64,000 nucleotides of DNA from Oscillospiraceae bacterium (GTDB lineage Bacteria > Bacillota > Clostridia > Oscillospirales > Ruminococcaceae), in contig JAHHTP010000002.1 of NCBI GenBank assembly GCA_020024615.1, positions 1 through 64,000 of the forward strand, in the 5' to 3' direction. Below the pieces are notes generated by a model. It saw only the letters and a program-made list of their open reading frames with translations, ran no database searches and was not told the DNA's origin. Shown here piece after piece: positions 50,250-59,569 of this stretch. Positions within the stretch are counted from its first letter, which is position 1. Every line of letters starts with the position of its first letter. The translations under genes and the position numbers were made by a program.

Positions 50250-51122
50250 TCACATTCCCACCTTTTCTGATTTCAAACACTTAAAATATATCTTCTGCAT
50301 CGATGCTGCATCCTCCGCCTGTGTACCAGCTGATTCACAAATAAAGGTCGGATGATACCCACGTCTTGCAATTTCCTCTGCAAGCGGCAGAAAATCCGGA
50401 CCATACACATCATCCAGAAAGGTTAGATGTTTCTTTTCTCCACCTTTGCCATATTCGATTTTGGAAAAATGTGAATGGAATTTTGATGCACGCTCCATTC
50501 CAAGACCATTTTCAATCAAATCCAGAATTGCCGCAAACTGTTCTTTGGTCTGACAGCCTCCAAGCGTTCTGGCATTCAGATGCCCGAAATCAATACACGG
50601 TAGAAAACGCTCATCCACTTTACAAAGTTCGACAACCTCTTCCATTGTTCCAAGCTGATTGATTTTTCCCATCGTTTCCGGACAAATAATAATCTGTGAC
50701 AGATTCTGCTCATCCAGCGCAGCCTGAGCACGCGCCAAAGTATCTTTTGCAAGGGATAGCGCATCTTCTCTGGAAATCTTTGCGCAGGAACCAGAATGCA
50801 CCACAATGCGCGAAGCTCCCATCATAGCAGCTGCCTTTGCAGTATCCAGAATATAACCGATACTTTTTAATCTGGTTTCTTCTTCCAGACTCGAAAGAGA
50901 AATATAGTATGGCGCATGTATTGAAAGCGCAATACCATACTGTTTTGCTTCTCTGCTCAATGCAGCAGCCGTCTGGCTGTTAACACGCACACCTCGTCCG
51001 CACTGATATTCATAAGCAGTTAGCCCAAATTTTTGAAGATAGGTCGGGACTTGTACAGTATTTTTGTACCCCATCTGTGCAAAACTTTCCGAATTGCCGG
51101 CAGGCCCAAATAAAGCCGTCAT
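50250..51122 (-). CDS. Endonuclease IV-like TIM-barrel protein (AP endonuclease family 2)
   Basis: 290 aa, sugar-phosphate isomerase/endonuclease fold. Metal-site-like strings are present: IHAPYYISLSS near 67-77, VVHSGS near 108-113, ICPETMG near 147-153, CIDFGHLNAR near 175-184, and SHFSKIEYGKGGEKKHL near 212-228. Compared with Nfo all nine metal ligands cannot be verified by eye; the layout fits deoxyribonuclease IV. It probably cleaves abasic DNA. Overlaps yqeG by 4 nt and is 1 bp before aroQ. Confidence 0.88.
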   Translation of the reverse strand: MTALFGPAGNSESFAQMGYKNTVQVPTYLQKFGLTAYEYQCGRGVRVNSQTAAALSREAKQYGIALSIHAPYYISLSSLEEETRLKSIGYILDTAKAAAMMGASRIVVHSGSCAKISREDALSLAKDTLARAQAALDEQNLSQIIICPETMGKINQLGTMEEVVELCKVDERFLPCIDFGHLNARTLGGCQTKEQFAAILDLIENGLGMERASKFHSHFSKIEYGKGGEKKHLTFLDDVYGPDFLPLAEEIARRGYHPTFICESAGTQAEDAASMQKIYFKCLKSEKVGM

Positions 51123-51649
51123 CTGTGGGTTCCTCCTTTTGAGCGGAAGGCGGACTCGCCGATTTTCCGATAATGCTTTAATACCGGTCGTTCCAGAAAA
51201 CGCTTGAACTTGAAAAATACATTTTTTTCCGGTTCGAAACAATTTACCATGATCGATAGCATACCACAAAGATTTGCACCAGTAATATCGGTATAAATCT
51301 GATCGCCAATCACAGCAATTTCATGTGACGGCAGATTCCATTCTTTTTGTGCCTTCCGATAACCAATCGGAAGCGGCTTGCAGCTATTTGGAATTGCATC
51401 GATTCCAATTGTTTTGGAAAACGGTTCAATCCTTGCCGCTGTATTATTGGACGCAATCATCAGTTTCATACCATTTTGACGCATCAAAGCCACCCAGTCG
51501 GCCACTTCTTTTGACAGCACCTGACTGTTGTGCCGGGTCAGTGTGTTATCTACATCCAGAATCAATGCCCTGATGCCACGCTTATGCAGCAAATCGGGGC
51601 TTACCTCACTGACATGATTCAGATAAATATCCGGTGTCAGCACCCGCAT
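51119..51649 (-). CDS. yqeG: YqeG family HAD IIIA-type phosphatase
   Basis: 176 aa. HAD motif I ALILDVDNTLTRHNS near 29-43, motif II MIASNN near 64-69, Lys in SCKPLPIGYRKA near 88-99 and motif IV VIGDQIYTDITGANLCGM near 112-129 are all present. The yqeG homologue often lies near aroE/yqeH/nadD in Firmicutes; the substrate here is not known. ATG 51649 has GGAGG at a good distance; 51655 would be too close. Confidence 0.9.
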   Translation of the reverse strand: MRVLTPDIYLNHVSEVSPDLLHKRGIRALILDVDNTLTRHNSQVLSKEVADWVALMRQNGMKLMIASNNTAARIEPFSKTIGIDAIPNSCKPLPIGYRKAQKEWNLPSHEIAVIGDQIYTDITGANLCGMLSIMVNCFEPEKNVFFKFKRFLERPVLKHYRKIGESAFRSKGGTHR

Positions 51650-51678
51650 AGCCATGCCCTCCTTTCTCTTTCTACGAC

Positions 51679-51705
51679 AAAAAAGCGAGCATTTAACCGC
51701 TCGCT
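51679..51705 (-). terminator. Terminator of rpsU
   Basis: Minus-strand stem GCGAGC / GCTCGC with six T (51686-51691 with 51700-51705), 24 bp after the rpsU stop codon. Confidence 0.85.
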
Positions 51706-51729
51706 TTCGCTGTCTTTGATTAGCAAATA

Positions 51730-51906
51730 TTATTTAAATTTGCGTTTACGCGCAGCTTCAGATTTTTTCTTGCGTCTTACGGAAGGTTTTTCGTAATGTT
51801 CTCTTTTACGAACCTCAGCCAGAACGCCCGATTTTGCGCAGGATCTTTTGAAACGTCTCAGTGCGCTTTCTAAAGATTCATTCTCTTTTACACGTACTTC
51901 TGCCAC
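51730..51906 (-). CDS. rpsU: 30S ribosomal protein S21
   Basis: 58 aa, below the usual size cut-off for ORF calling. Starts at GTG 51906 with GGGAGGGA upstream and ends at TAA 51730-51732. The product begins (M)[18 protein letters not shown] and ends [32 protein letters not shown] is the S21 middle. S21 binds the 3' end of 16S rRNA and aids initiation. Small, strongly basic, and preceded by a full-consensus promoter. Confidence 0.95.
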   Translation of the reverse strand: MAEVRVKENESLESALRRFKRSCAKSGVLAEVRKREHYEKPSVRRKKKSEAARKRKFK

Positions 51907-51982
51907 TCTTATTCCCTCCCTTTGCCCAATCAGCAGAGGTTTACAACTTTACGCAGTTAGTCGTTATGTTGCAACGTTTATT

Positions 51983-52011
51983 ATTATACATGATGGAAGT
52001 CCTTTTGTCAA
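51983..52011 (-). promoter_or_regulatory. Promoter of rpsU
   Basis: Minus strand TTGACA (52006-52011), 17 nt, TATAAT (51983-51988), full consensus. Confidence 0.85.
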
Positions 52012-52044
52012 TAGCTTCCACCGACTTTTTTCAAAAAAATTTTA

Positions 52045-52080
52045 AACAAAAAGCCGACTGGGTATTCGCCCAATCGGCTT
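52045..52080 (-). terminator. Terminator of the smc-to-leuS operon
   Basis: Minus-strand stem AAGCCGATTGGG / CCCAGTCGGCTT (one mismatch) with TTTGTTT following, 22 bp after the leuS stop. Confidence 0.85.
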
Positions 52081-52102
52081 AAAGATATGATTAAAAAATC
52101 AA

Positions 52103-54505
52103 TTATCTTACAACAATATTAACCAGTTTGCCTGGTACACAAATTTCTTTGACAATCGTTTTGCCCGAAATGAACTCCTGTACCTTTTCGTCTGCTTTTG
52201 CAGCGGTAAGCATAGTATCTTTGTCTGCATCAGCAGCAACGGTCAGTTTGGATTTCACTTTACCGTTTACCTGTACAACGATCTCAATGGTAGATTCTTT
52301 GCATTTTGCCTCGTCATACTGCGGCCATTCTGCTTTGCACAGCATCTCTTTTCCGCCGATCAATTCATTTACTTCCTCGGTCATATGCGGAGCAAACGGA
52401 TTCAGCAATTTAAGCATAATCTCATACTCACGACGGGTGATCTTACCACTGTCAGCAACTGTATTCAATGTACTCATCATTGCAGCAATCGCGGTATTGA
52501 ACTTCATAGACTCAATATCCTCAGATACCTTACGGATAAGTTTGTGGAATTCAGTTTCCATCTCCGGACGGATATCACCTTCCACCATGATGTCCTGCAA
52601 TGCCCAGATTCTCTCTAAGAAACGTTTGCAGCCGCGAATAGAACTCATATTCCACGGAGCGGATTTCTCAAAGTCACCAATGAACATTTCATACAGACGC
52701 AGCGTGTCAGCACCGTAATCTCTTACGATTTCATCCGGATTAACAACATTTCCGCGGGATTTACTCATCTTCTCGCCGTTTTCACCTAAAATCATACCAT
52801 GACTGGTGCGTTTTGCATACGGCTCAGCGCACGGAACAACACCATTGTCATATAAGAATTTATGCCAGAAACGGGAGTACAACAGATGCAGGGTGGTATG
52901 TTCCATACCGCCGTTGTACCAGTCAACCGGCAGCCAGTAATTCAAAGCCTCTTTGCTTGCTAGCTCCTTGTCGTTGTGCGGATCGCAGTAACGCAGGAAA
53001 TACCAGGAAGAACCAGCCCACTGCGGCATGGTATCGGTCTCGCGTTTTGCTGGACCACCGCATTTTGGACAGGTAGTATTTACCCAGTCAGTCAGATTTG
53101 CAAGCGGAGAGTGACCGTCATCTGTCGGCTCATAGGACTCTACTTCTGGCAGCTTCAGCGGCAATTCGGATTCCGGAACCGGAACATATCCACAGCACGG
53201 ACATTTTACAATCGGAATCGGCTCACCCCAATAACGCTGGCGGGAGAATACCCAGTCACGCAGTTTATAGTTAACTTTCTGATGACCTTTTCCAGTCTCA
53301 GTTAGCCACTCAATGATTTTCACCTTTGCTTCCTCAACAGTCAGGCCGGTTAGGAAACCAGAATTTACCATAACGCCGGTCGCACAGTCGGTAAATGCCT
53401 CTTTGGTAATATCTCCGCCTGCAACTACCTCGATGATTGGCAGATCAAACGCTTTTGCAAAATCGTAGTCACGGGTATCATGTGCTGGAACCGCCATAAT
53501 AGCACCGGTACCGTAGGTCATCAAAACATAGTCAGAAATATAAATCGGAATCTCTGCACCATTTACCGGGTTGGTTGCAGTAACGCCTTCAATGCGTACA
53601 CCGGTTTTCTCTTTAACAAGTTCAGTACGCTCAAAATCGGATTTCTTAGCAGCTGCTTCCTGATATGCTTTCAGGGCATCCATATTGCTGATAGAATCCG
53701 CCCATTTCTCAATCATTGGATGCTCTGGAGAAATAACCATGTAGGTAGCACCAAATAGGGTATCCGGACGGGTGGTGTAGATGGTCAGGGTATCTCCAGT
53801 CGAGGTGGTGAAGTCAACCTCCGCACCGGTGGAACGACCAATCCAGTTACGCTGAGAAACTTTTACACGCTCAATATAATCAACACCATCCAGATCATCA
53901 ATCAATTTCTGTGCATACTCGGTGATTTTCAGCATCCACTGGCTTTTCACTTTATGAACCACTTCGCTGCCACAGCGTTCACAAACACCATTGACAACTT
54001 CTTCATTTGCCAAAACTACTTTGCAGCCGGTGCACCAGTTAACCGACATCTCTTTTTTGTATGCCAGGCCTTTTTTAAACAGCTGTAAAAAGATCCACTG
54101 AGTCCATTTATAATAATTCGGATCGGTGGTGTTGATCTCACGAGACCAGTCAAAGGATAAGCCCAATGCTTTCAGCTGAGATTTGAAACGAGCCACATTC
54201 TGGCGGGTAACAATCTCCGGATGAATTTTATTCTTGATGGCAAAGTTCTCGGTCGGTAAGCCAAACGCATCCCAACCCATTGGATACAATACATTATAGC
54301 CCTGCATTCTGCGTTTTCTGGCAACAATGTCAAGTGCAGTGTAGGAACGCGGATGACCTACATGAAGACCCTGTCCAGATGGATATGGAAATTCAACCAT
54401 TGCAAAATATTTCGGTTTGGAGTAATCATTGGTAGCAGCGAAAACCTGTTTTTCATCCCAGATATCCTGCCACTTTTTCTCCACCGATGGATAATCATAT
54501 TTCAT
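52103..54505 (-). CDS. leuS: Leucyl-tRNA synthetase
   Basis: 800 aa, standard. HIGH motif variant [12 protein letters not shown] near 47-58, CP1 editing domain, KMSKSRGN near 575 and the zinc-site Cys pairs CTGCK, CERCG and CPKCGG near 155-475 are seen; the C-terminal anticodon/other domain ends [11 protein letters not shown]. Charges tRNA-Leu. Last gene of the operon; no T-box precedes it in the 41-bp gap after rsfS. Confidence 0.97.
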   Translation of the reverse strand: MKYDYPSVEKKWQDIWDEKQVFAATNDYSKPKYFAMVEFPYPSGQGLHVGHPRSYTALDIVARKRRMQGYNVLYPMGWDAFGLPTENFAIKNKIHPEIVTRQNVARFKSQLKALGLSFDWSREINTTDPNYYKWTQWIFLQLFKKGLAYKKEMSVNWCTGCKVVLANEEVVNGVCERCGSEVVHKVKSQWMLKITEYAQKLIDDLDGVDYIERVKVSQRNWIGRSTGAEVDFTTSTGDTLTIYTTRPDTLFGATYMVISPEHPMIEKWADSISNMDALKAYQEAAAKKSDFERTELVKEKTGVRIEGVTATNPVNGAEIPIYISDYVLMTYGTGAIMAVPAHDTRDYDFAKAFDLPIIEVVAGGDITKEAFTDCATGVMVNSGFLTGLTVEEAKVKIIEWLTETGKGHQKVNYKLRDWVFSRQRYWGEPIPIVKCPCCGYVPVPESELPLKLPEVESYEPTDDGHSPLANLTDWVNTTCPKCGGPAKRETDTMPQWAGSSWYFLRYCDPHNDKELASKEALNYWLPVDWYNGGMEHTTLHLLYSRFWHKFLYDNGVVPCAEPYAKRTSHGMILGENGEKMSKSRGNVVNPDEIVRDYGADTLRLYEMFIGDFEKSAPWNMSSIRGCKRFLERIWALQDIMVEGDIRPEMETEFHKLIRKVSEDIESMKFNTAIAAMMSTLNTVADSGKITRREYEIMLKLLNPFAPHMTEEVNELIGGKEMLCKAEWPQYDEAKCKESTIEIVVQVNGKVKSKLTVAADADKDTMLTAAKADEKVQEFISGKTIVKEICVPGKLVNIVVR

Positions 54506-54546
54506 TTAAGCAAGTCCTTCCTTCTAATAAAGTAAAATCTATATTC

Positions 54547-54912
54547 TTACGCCTTTGGTCCATCCAAAAGCGTCTGAATGTCAACCTTGGTGCCGTCGCT
54601 CCACAGTTTATCCAGATTATAGAACTCTCTGGTCTGCTGATAGAATAGATGCACAATCACATCGCCATAATCCAGCACAATCCAGTTTGCACCCTGATAG
54701 CCCTCGACACGGTTTGGGTATACGCCTTCCTGTTTTGCAATATACTCCACCTCATCTGAAAGTGCGCGGACATGTGTGGTATTGCTTGCAGATGCAATGA
54801 CAAAATAATCGGTCAGGATGGTCAGATCACTGATCTCAATTACCTCGATATCATCTGCCTGTTTATTAGATAATGTTTTGGTAATCAATGCAACTTTTTC
54901 TTTGGTATTCAT
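54547..54912 (-). CDS. rsfS: Ribosomal silencing factor RsfS
   Basis: 121 aa, RsfS/Iojap. Typical strings: DIEVIEISDLTILTDYFVIASASNTTHVRALSDEVEY near 21-57, GYQGANWIVLDYGDVIVHLF near 74-93, and FYNLDKLW near 101. It binds L14 to block subunit joining. Follows the LCP gene by 27 bp; nadD/yqeK/LCP/rsfS order is typical of Firmicutes. Confidence 0.96.
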   Translation of the reverse strand: MNTKEKVALITKTLSNKQADDIEVIEISDLTILTDYFVIASASNTTHVRALSDEVEYIAKQEGVYPNRVEGYQGANWIVLDYGDVIVHLFYQQTREFYNLDKLWSDGTKVDIQTLLDGPKA

Positions 54913-54939
54913 ACAAAATATCCTTTCTGTATTATAAAT

Positions 54940-56547
54940 TCAGGCTGCCTCAGAAACAGTATCATTTATGGCAGAAAATTTTTTCAAAACTAGTTTAGAG
55001 ATACTTTTGGAGGTCGGCGGAACACTTGCATCTTCTGAAGATGTTTTCTGCGAAGAAATACTTTCGCTACTGGAACTTTCCTCATTGGAAATGCCACTGC
55101 TTGTGCTTTCCTCACTGGAAATCGCACTACTGGAACTCTCCTCACTGGAAACTTCGCTGCTCGTACTTTCCTCGCTGGAAATCGCACTGCTTGTGCTTTC
55201 TTCACTGGAAGCATTACTACTAAGTTCTGAACTTGTTTCAGAACTTGATTCCTCGCTGGAGGTAACTCCCCCAGAAGATTGGGATGCACTGCTTGTATGT
55301 GAGGAAACTTGTGATGAGTAAGACGGCCTGGATGATGGCGTAGAAGAAGCTGGTCTGGATGACGAAGAACTGGAAGTCATCGCGGGCACACTGGATGTTG
55401 TTCCATCTTCCTTTTGATACTGACTCTGCTCTCCCTCATAAGGATAATCAGTCACATATTCCAAAATGCCAAGTTCAGTCCAGTTGACCGTTTCGCCATT
55501 TTCTCTGAAATGCTCATTCAATACATCTGCAAGTGGTTTTGCATGAATCGAAAGCTTAGCCAGACGATCATAAGGATCATAAAAACCGGTCACATCACAA
55601 CTATGAAACTCCACTGCATCAAGGCGAATATCCGAGAAGATATTATACAAATCTAAAGCCTGCTGAAAAGTCATATCGGTACTCAGATATTCGAAAATGG
55701 TTGGTGCTAATTTTAAAATCTCGGTGTTGCCGAGTGATAAGCATTTTTCCATAAATGCTTTCATGAAAATCTGCTGCATCTTCATACGGGTCAGATCACC
55801 CGCCGCATAGGAATGACGCTCACGAACAAATTTGCTTGCCGCTCTGCCATCAAGTGTCTGCACACCCTCTACGATAGTGACGCCCTCAAGTGTGAATGAA
55901 TACGGCGAATCTACCATAACACCGCCAATGGAATCCACAATATCCTCAAATCCGTTCATATCCATCATCACATAATAATCCAACGGAACATTCAGCATTT
56001 GATTGATTTTACGAGCCACATTTTCAATGCCGCCATTCTGTGAAGCCCCATACACCGCATTCAGTTTTCCTGTAGGGTACTCCGGGCCAATATAAGTATC
56101 GCGCGGTAACTGCAAAATATCAACTGTTTTGTTCACAAAATCCATGTGAACAACCATCATGACATCCGTCAGTTTGGCACGACCAGTATTTTTCTTATAA
56201 TCTATACCGCATAGCAGAACATTCATAAACTGTTCTTTTTCTTCCGGTGTAGTGGCAATTTCTTCATCCAATATGCCGTCATCACTTCCAGTATTTTCCT
56301 TGTCTGTCAGCAGGTTAGAGTTCATCACTTGATTATATGCTAAAACACAACCAGCGCCAATCACCAACAATGCAAGAATCACAATTAGCAGAATTTGCAG
56401 CCATCTCCTGGCTTTAATAAAATTCCAAATATCAACCATCTTAGCCTTGATGCTGCCAGCATACCGCTTTGCTTCATCACTGAATTTCAAAATGCGTTCA
56501 TCCTTTCCGCCTTTGTATTTATTACATCTGTGGAATTTACCTGTCAT
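54940..56547 (-). CDS. LytR-CpsA-Psr (LCP) family protein
   Basis: 535 aa. A short cytoplasmic part, one TM helix (about residues 50-72), then the extracellular LCP domain (about 105-310) with GRAKLTDVMMVVHMD, LPRDTYIG and GRAASKFVRERHSYAAGDLTRMKMQQIF (catalytic Arg). These enzymes transfer wall teichoic acid or similar polymers to peptidoglycan. The C-terminal about 150 residues are Ser/Glu-rich, with 10-residue repeats, probably disordered and wall-spanning. Start 56547 overlaps the yqeK stop by 11 nt; it lacks a clear ribosome site. Confidence 0.9.
   Translation of the reverse strand: MTGKFHRCNKYKGGKDERILKFSDEAKRYAGSIKAKMVDIWNFIKARRWLQILLIVILALLVIGAGCVLAYNQVMNSNLLTDKENTGSDDGILDEEIATTPEEKEQFMNVLLCGIDYKKNTGRAKLTDVMMVVHMDFVNKTVDILQLPRDTYIGPEYPTGKLNAVYGASQNGGIENVARKINQMLNVPLDYYVMMDMNGFEDIVDSIGGVMVDSPYSFTLEGVTIVEGVQTLDGRAASKFVRERHSYAAGDLTRMKMQQIFMKAFMEKCLSLGNTEILKLAPTIFEYLSTDMTFQQALDLYNIFSDIRLDAVEFHSCDVTGFYDPYDRLAKLSIHAKPLADVLNEHFRENGETVNWTELGILEYVTDYPYEGEQSQYQKEDGTTSSVPAMTSSSSSSRPASSTPSSRPSYSSQVSSHTSSASQSSGGVTSSEESSSETSSELSSNASSEESTSSAISSEESTSSEVSSEESSSSAISSEESTSSGISNEESSSSESISSQKTSSEDASVPPTSKSISKLVLKKFSAINDTVSEAA
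55079..55228 (-). repeat. 30-bp tandem repeat inside the LCP gene
   Basis: Five 30-bp units (55079-55108, 55109-55138, 55139-55168, 55169-55198, 55199-55228), the last degenerate, each encoding a Ser/Glu-rich 10-residue block close to SSEESTSSAI. In-frame, so copy number could vary. Confidence 0.85.
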
Positions 56548-57118
56548 CCTGGGACACAGTCAGTTTCAGCATTTCATTATAGCACTGCACCGTATCAAGC
56601 GGCAGAAAACTCCCGACACGAACCACCTTTTCCAGCGTACCTACCGTAAGTTCCAAAATTACCCTGTGAAGATCATGATAGGATGCCTCGCGCAGCTGTT
56701 TAACGCCCGGATATTTCCGTTCTTCAGAAGTGGCATCCGCTACAAAAATAATTTTTTCCAGCAAACTCATGTCAGCACGGCCAGTCGTATGATAACTCAC
56801 CGCATTTAAAATATCTTCATCCTTGATTCCCAGTTCATCCCTTGCAAAAAGCATTCCTGTCTTTGCATGGTAAACCGCTGGTGTACGCAGAATTTCCTCT
56901 GAGAAGATTATATCAGATTTTGTCAGCTTTTGCAACTGCCGTTTTTCACTTTCTTCCTTCGTAATATCATGCAGCAATGCCGCAAGCTGTGCCTTCTGTT
57001 CATCCACTTTATAAATCTTAGCTAACTTCAACGCCTGCTTGCGCACTTCCAAAACATGATGCAGTCTTTTTTCAGAAAGGCGTATTTTAAGCAGCCTTTC
57101 AATTTCTTCAATCGTCAT
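56537..57118 (-). CDS. yqeK: YqeK family HD-domain phosphohydrolase
   Basis: 193 aa. HD domain with RLHHVLEVRKQALKLAK near 18-34 and AALLHDITKEESE near 47-59 (HD pair), a later YHAKTGMLFARDELG and TTGRADMSLLEKIIFVADATS near 111-131. YqeK proteins hydrolyse diadenosine tetraphosphate symmetrically. ATG 57118 follows AAAGGA; the longer frame starts inside nadD. Confidence 0.93.
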   Translation of the reverse strand: MTIEEIERLLKIRLSEKRLHHVLEVRKQALKLAKIYKVDEQKAQLAALLHDITKEESEKRQLQKLTKSDIIFSEEILRTPAVYHAKTGMLFARDELGIKDEDILNAVSYHTTGRADMSLLEKIIFVADATSEERKYPGVKQLREASYHDLHRVILELTVGTLEKVVRVGSFLPLDTVQCYNEMLKLTVSQDDR

Positions 57119-57134
57119 CCAGCCTGTCCTTTCA

Positions 57135-57758
57135 TCATTTTTCGGTGTATAGTCCATGCTCTTTAATATAATCAGCAACCTGCTTTGGCAGATAGTCCTT
57201 CACTGCCGGATCATTCTGCAAAAACATCCGGCGCAGCTCGGTGGACGAAATTTCAATGCAGTCCGCCTCAATTGTGTGGAAACAGTTTCTGCGCAGATTC
57301 GGATATTGCTCATACATCTTTCTGGATTTTTGCACAAGGCTTTCATACTCGTCTTGTCTGCGCACGCTTACGCATAAATCACAATAATCCAGAATTTCCT
57401 GCCAGCAGTACCAGCGGTCAAAACTTAAAAACATATCCGTTCCCATGATAAAATACAACTGTTCCTGCGGATACATTTCCTTTAAACGCCGCATGGTCAA
57501 AACGGTGTAGCTTTTTCCGCCTTCTATCATTTCCATATCACTGACCGACAGATATGAGTAATCTTTTACAGCAAGCTGACACATAGCCAACCTATCCTCG
57601 TTCGCTGCAAGCGGCTTGGCTGCCTTATGCGGCGGAACATTTGCCGGCATCAATATTGCCTTTTCAATTCCAAGTGCCTTGCAGCAGGTGTTCACCAGAT
57701 GCAGATGCCCATTGTGAATTGGATTGAATGTTCCACCCAAAATAGCTGTTTTGCCCAT
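57135..57758 (-). CDS. nadD: Nicotinate-nucleotide adenylyltransferase
   Basis: 207 aa. GGTFNPIHNGHLHLVN near 8-23 (nucleotidyltransferase T/HxGH), MPANVPPHK near 37, FIMGTDMFLSFDRW near 104-117, and the C-terminal IEISSTELRRMFLQ near 172-185. Makes NAAD from NaMN and ATP in NAD synthesis. The ATG overlaps the yhbY stop by one base (TAATG). Confidence 0.96.
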   Translation of the reverse strand: MGKTAILGGTFNPIHNGHLHLVNTCCKALGIEKAILMPANVPPHKAAKPLAANEDRLAMCQLAVKDYSYLSVSDMEMIEGGKSYTVLTMRRLKEMYPQEQLYFIMGTDMFLSFDRWYCWQEILDYCDLCVSVRRQDEYESLVQKSRKMYEQYPNLRRNCFHTIEADCIEISSTELRRMFLQNDPAVKDYLPKQVADYIKEHGLYTEK

Positions 57759-58048
57759 TATTTCAGCGGATAAATTGGGTCTTTATCAAATGCACGATAT
57801 AATACAACACGGGTTCCAATGCACTGAATTACCTCACAAGTTGTTTTCTCAGTAATTTCTCCTGCTGCATCCTTTGCAGACAACATGGAATTTTCCAGCA
57901 CGCGAACCTTAATCATCTCACGCGCATTCAGCGCATCATCAATCTGCTTGATGACATTTTCGGTCACACCGTCTTTTCCGATCTGTAAAATGGTTTCCAT
58001 GGTATTTGCATAGGAACGCAATTTTGCTCTTTCTTTGGTTGTCAACAT
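57758..58048 (-). CDS. yhbY: YhbY-type RNA-binding protein (CRM domain)
   Basis: 96 aa, a single CRM domain: TTKERAKLRSYANTMETILQIGKDGVTENVI near 3-33 (GxxG loop IGKDG) and REMIKVRVLENS near 48. Associates with the 50S precursor. It is followed by nadD with a one-base overlap, and preceded by the XTPase gene (21-bp gap). Confidence 0.94.
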   Translation of the reverse strand: MLTTKERAKLRSYANTMETILQIGKDGVTENVIKQIDDALNAREMIKVRVLENSMLSAKDAAGEITEKTTCEVIQCIGTRVVLYRAFDKDPIYPLK

Positions 58049-58069
58049 ATTATTTTATCCTCTCTTATT

Positions 58070-58645
58070 TTAATCATCTATGCCAAGCTCTTTGAATAAT
58101 TTTTGTAACTTGCGAAAAGCCTGCCCTCTATGGCTGATGGCATCCTTTTCCTCATCGGTCATCTGTGCTGTACTTCTTTGGCCGATATAGAAAATCGAGT
58201 CATAACCAAAACCGTTCTCACCGGCTTTTCCAAATCCAACAGATCCCTCACATGTGCCTTCCACACAGTATTCTTCGGTTTCACTGCGTACAAAATGAAT
58301 GCTACACACATATCTTGCTGTACGCCTTTCCTTTGGAATCCCTTTCATATCCTCCAGAAGTTTCTCACAGCAGATTTCAGTTGGGGCATATCGGGCAGAA
58401 TACACACCCGGAAAACCATTCAACGCATCTACCACAATGCCAGAATCGTCTGCAATGGTCGGAATACCAGTCACTTCGAACAAGGTTCTTGCCTTGATGG
58501 CTGCATTTTCTGCAAATGTGGTTCCCGTCTCCTCAACATCCAGATTTACACCGACATCTTTGGTAGATAAAATCTGATTTTCCGGAAACATTCTGCGAAA
58601 CTCGATCAGCTTATTCTGATTTCCGGTTGCAAGCAGTAATTTCAT
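58070..58645 (-). CDS. rdgB: XTP/dITP diphosphatase (RdgB/Ham1)
   Basis: 191 aa. LLATGNQNKLIEFRRM near 3-18, IADDSGIVVDALNGFPGVYSARY near 64-86, GFGYDSIFYI near 144-153 and SHRGQAFRKL near 172-181 are the family strings. Removes non-canonical purine triphosphates. AGGGAGG lies upstream. Confidence 0.96.
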   Translation of the reverse strand: MKLLLATGNQNKLIEFRRMFPENQILSTKDVGVNLDVEETGTTFAENAAIKARTLFEVTGIPTIADDSGIVVDALNGFPGVYSARYAPTEICCEKLLEDMKGIPKERRTARYVCSIHFVRSETEEYCVEGTCEGSVGFGKAGENGFGYDSIFYIGQRSTAQMTDEEKDAISHRGQAFRKLQKLFKELGIDD

Positions 58646-58659
58646 TTCAGATTCCTCCC

Positions 58660-59565
58660 TTATGAGAACAATGCGTCCGCAAAATCTTTTGCACAGAACG
58701 GCTGCAAATCATCAATCTGCTCCCCGACACCGATATATTTAACCGGCAGTCCGGTTTCCTCACGGATGGCAATCACAACACCGCCCTTTGCAGTGCCGTC
58801 AAGTTTGGTCAGCACAATGCCGGTCAAATCAGTGGTTTCTGCAAACAGCTTTGCTTGATTAACACCGTTTTGTCCGGTGGTCGCATCCAGAACCAGCAAT
58901 GACTCGGTCGGAACATCTCCCATCTCACGGCGAATGATACGATTGATTTTTGCTAACTCATCCATCAAATGTTTCTTGTTGTGCAGACGGCCAGCGGTAT
59001 CACAGATAATAATATCACAATTACGCGCCTTGCCCGCCTGAATGGTGTCGAATACAACCGCAGCCGGGTCAGAACCCTCGGAGTGACAAACAATATCGAC
59101 ATCTGCTCGTTCCGCCCAGATTTTCAGCTGATCAATCGCGGCAGCACGGAAGGTATCCGCTGCACCGAGCAGCACCTTTTTGCCCTGTGATTTGTAGTAA
59201 TGAGCCATTTTACCAATGGTGGTGGTTTTACCAACACCATTAACCCCAATAACCAGAATCACAGTTGGTTTCTGGCTTAAATCCAGCTGACAATCCTCAC
59301 CCATAATCTCAACAATGATCTCTTTGAGCATATCCTTAACCTTTTCCGAATCGCTCTCACCGCTCTTTTTCACCTTTTTGCGCAGTTCGTCACAAATTTT
59401 CTCCGCGGTATGCACACCAACATCCGACATAATCAGGGTGTCTAACAGCTCTTCGAAAAAATCCTCGTCAATTTTTTTAAAAGAATGGATGACCTCATCG
59501 ATCTTTCCCATCATGGTATCACGAGTTTTTTTCAAGCCCTCTTTAATTCGACTAAAAAATCCCAT
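58660..59565 (-). CDS. ftsY: Signal recognition particle receptor FtsY
   Basis: 301 aa, NG domains without the long acidic A domain. G motifs: VNGVGKTTTIGKMA (P-loop) near 107-120, DTFRAAAIDQLKIWAERA near 138-155, DTAGRLHNKKHLMDEL near 188-203 and TKLDGTAKGGVVI near 249-261. It receives SRP-ribosome complexes at the membrane. ATG 59565 follows GGAAAGGA; the longer frame would start inside smc. Confidence 0.96.
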   Translation of the reverse strand: MGFFSRIKEGLKKTRDTMMGKIDEVIHSFKKIDEDFFEELLDTLIMSDVGVHTAEKICDELRKKVKKSGESDSEKVKDMLKEIIVEIMGEDCQLDLSQKPTVILVIGVNGVGKTTTIGKMAHYYKSQGKKVLLGAADTFRAAAIDQLKIWAERADVDIVCHSEGSDPAAVVFDTIQAGKARNCDIIICDTAGRLHNKKHLMDELAKINRIIRREMGDVPTESLLVLDATTGQNGVNQAKLFAETTDLTGIVLTKLDGTAKGGVVIAIREETGLPVKYIGVGEQIDDLQPFCAKDFADALFS

Positions 59566-59569
59566 ATAT

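Noticed and set aside
54506-54546. Possible T-box before leuS
   Set aside because: Only 41 bp separate rsfS and leuS, with no T-box sequence.
54968-55321. Plus-strand leucine-rich frame opposite the LCP gene
   Set aside because: It is the antisense of the Ser/Glu repeat region; no start signals and no family.
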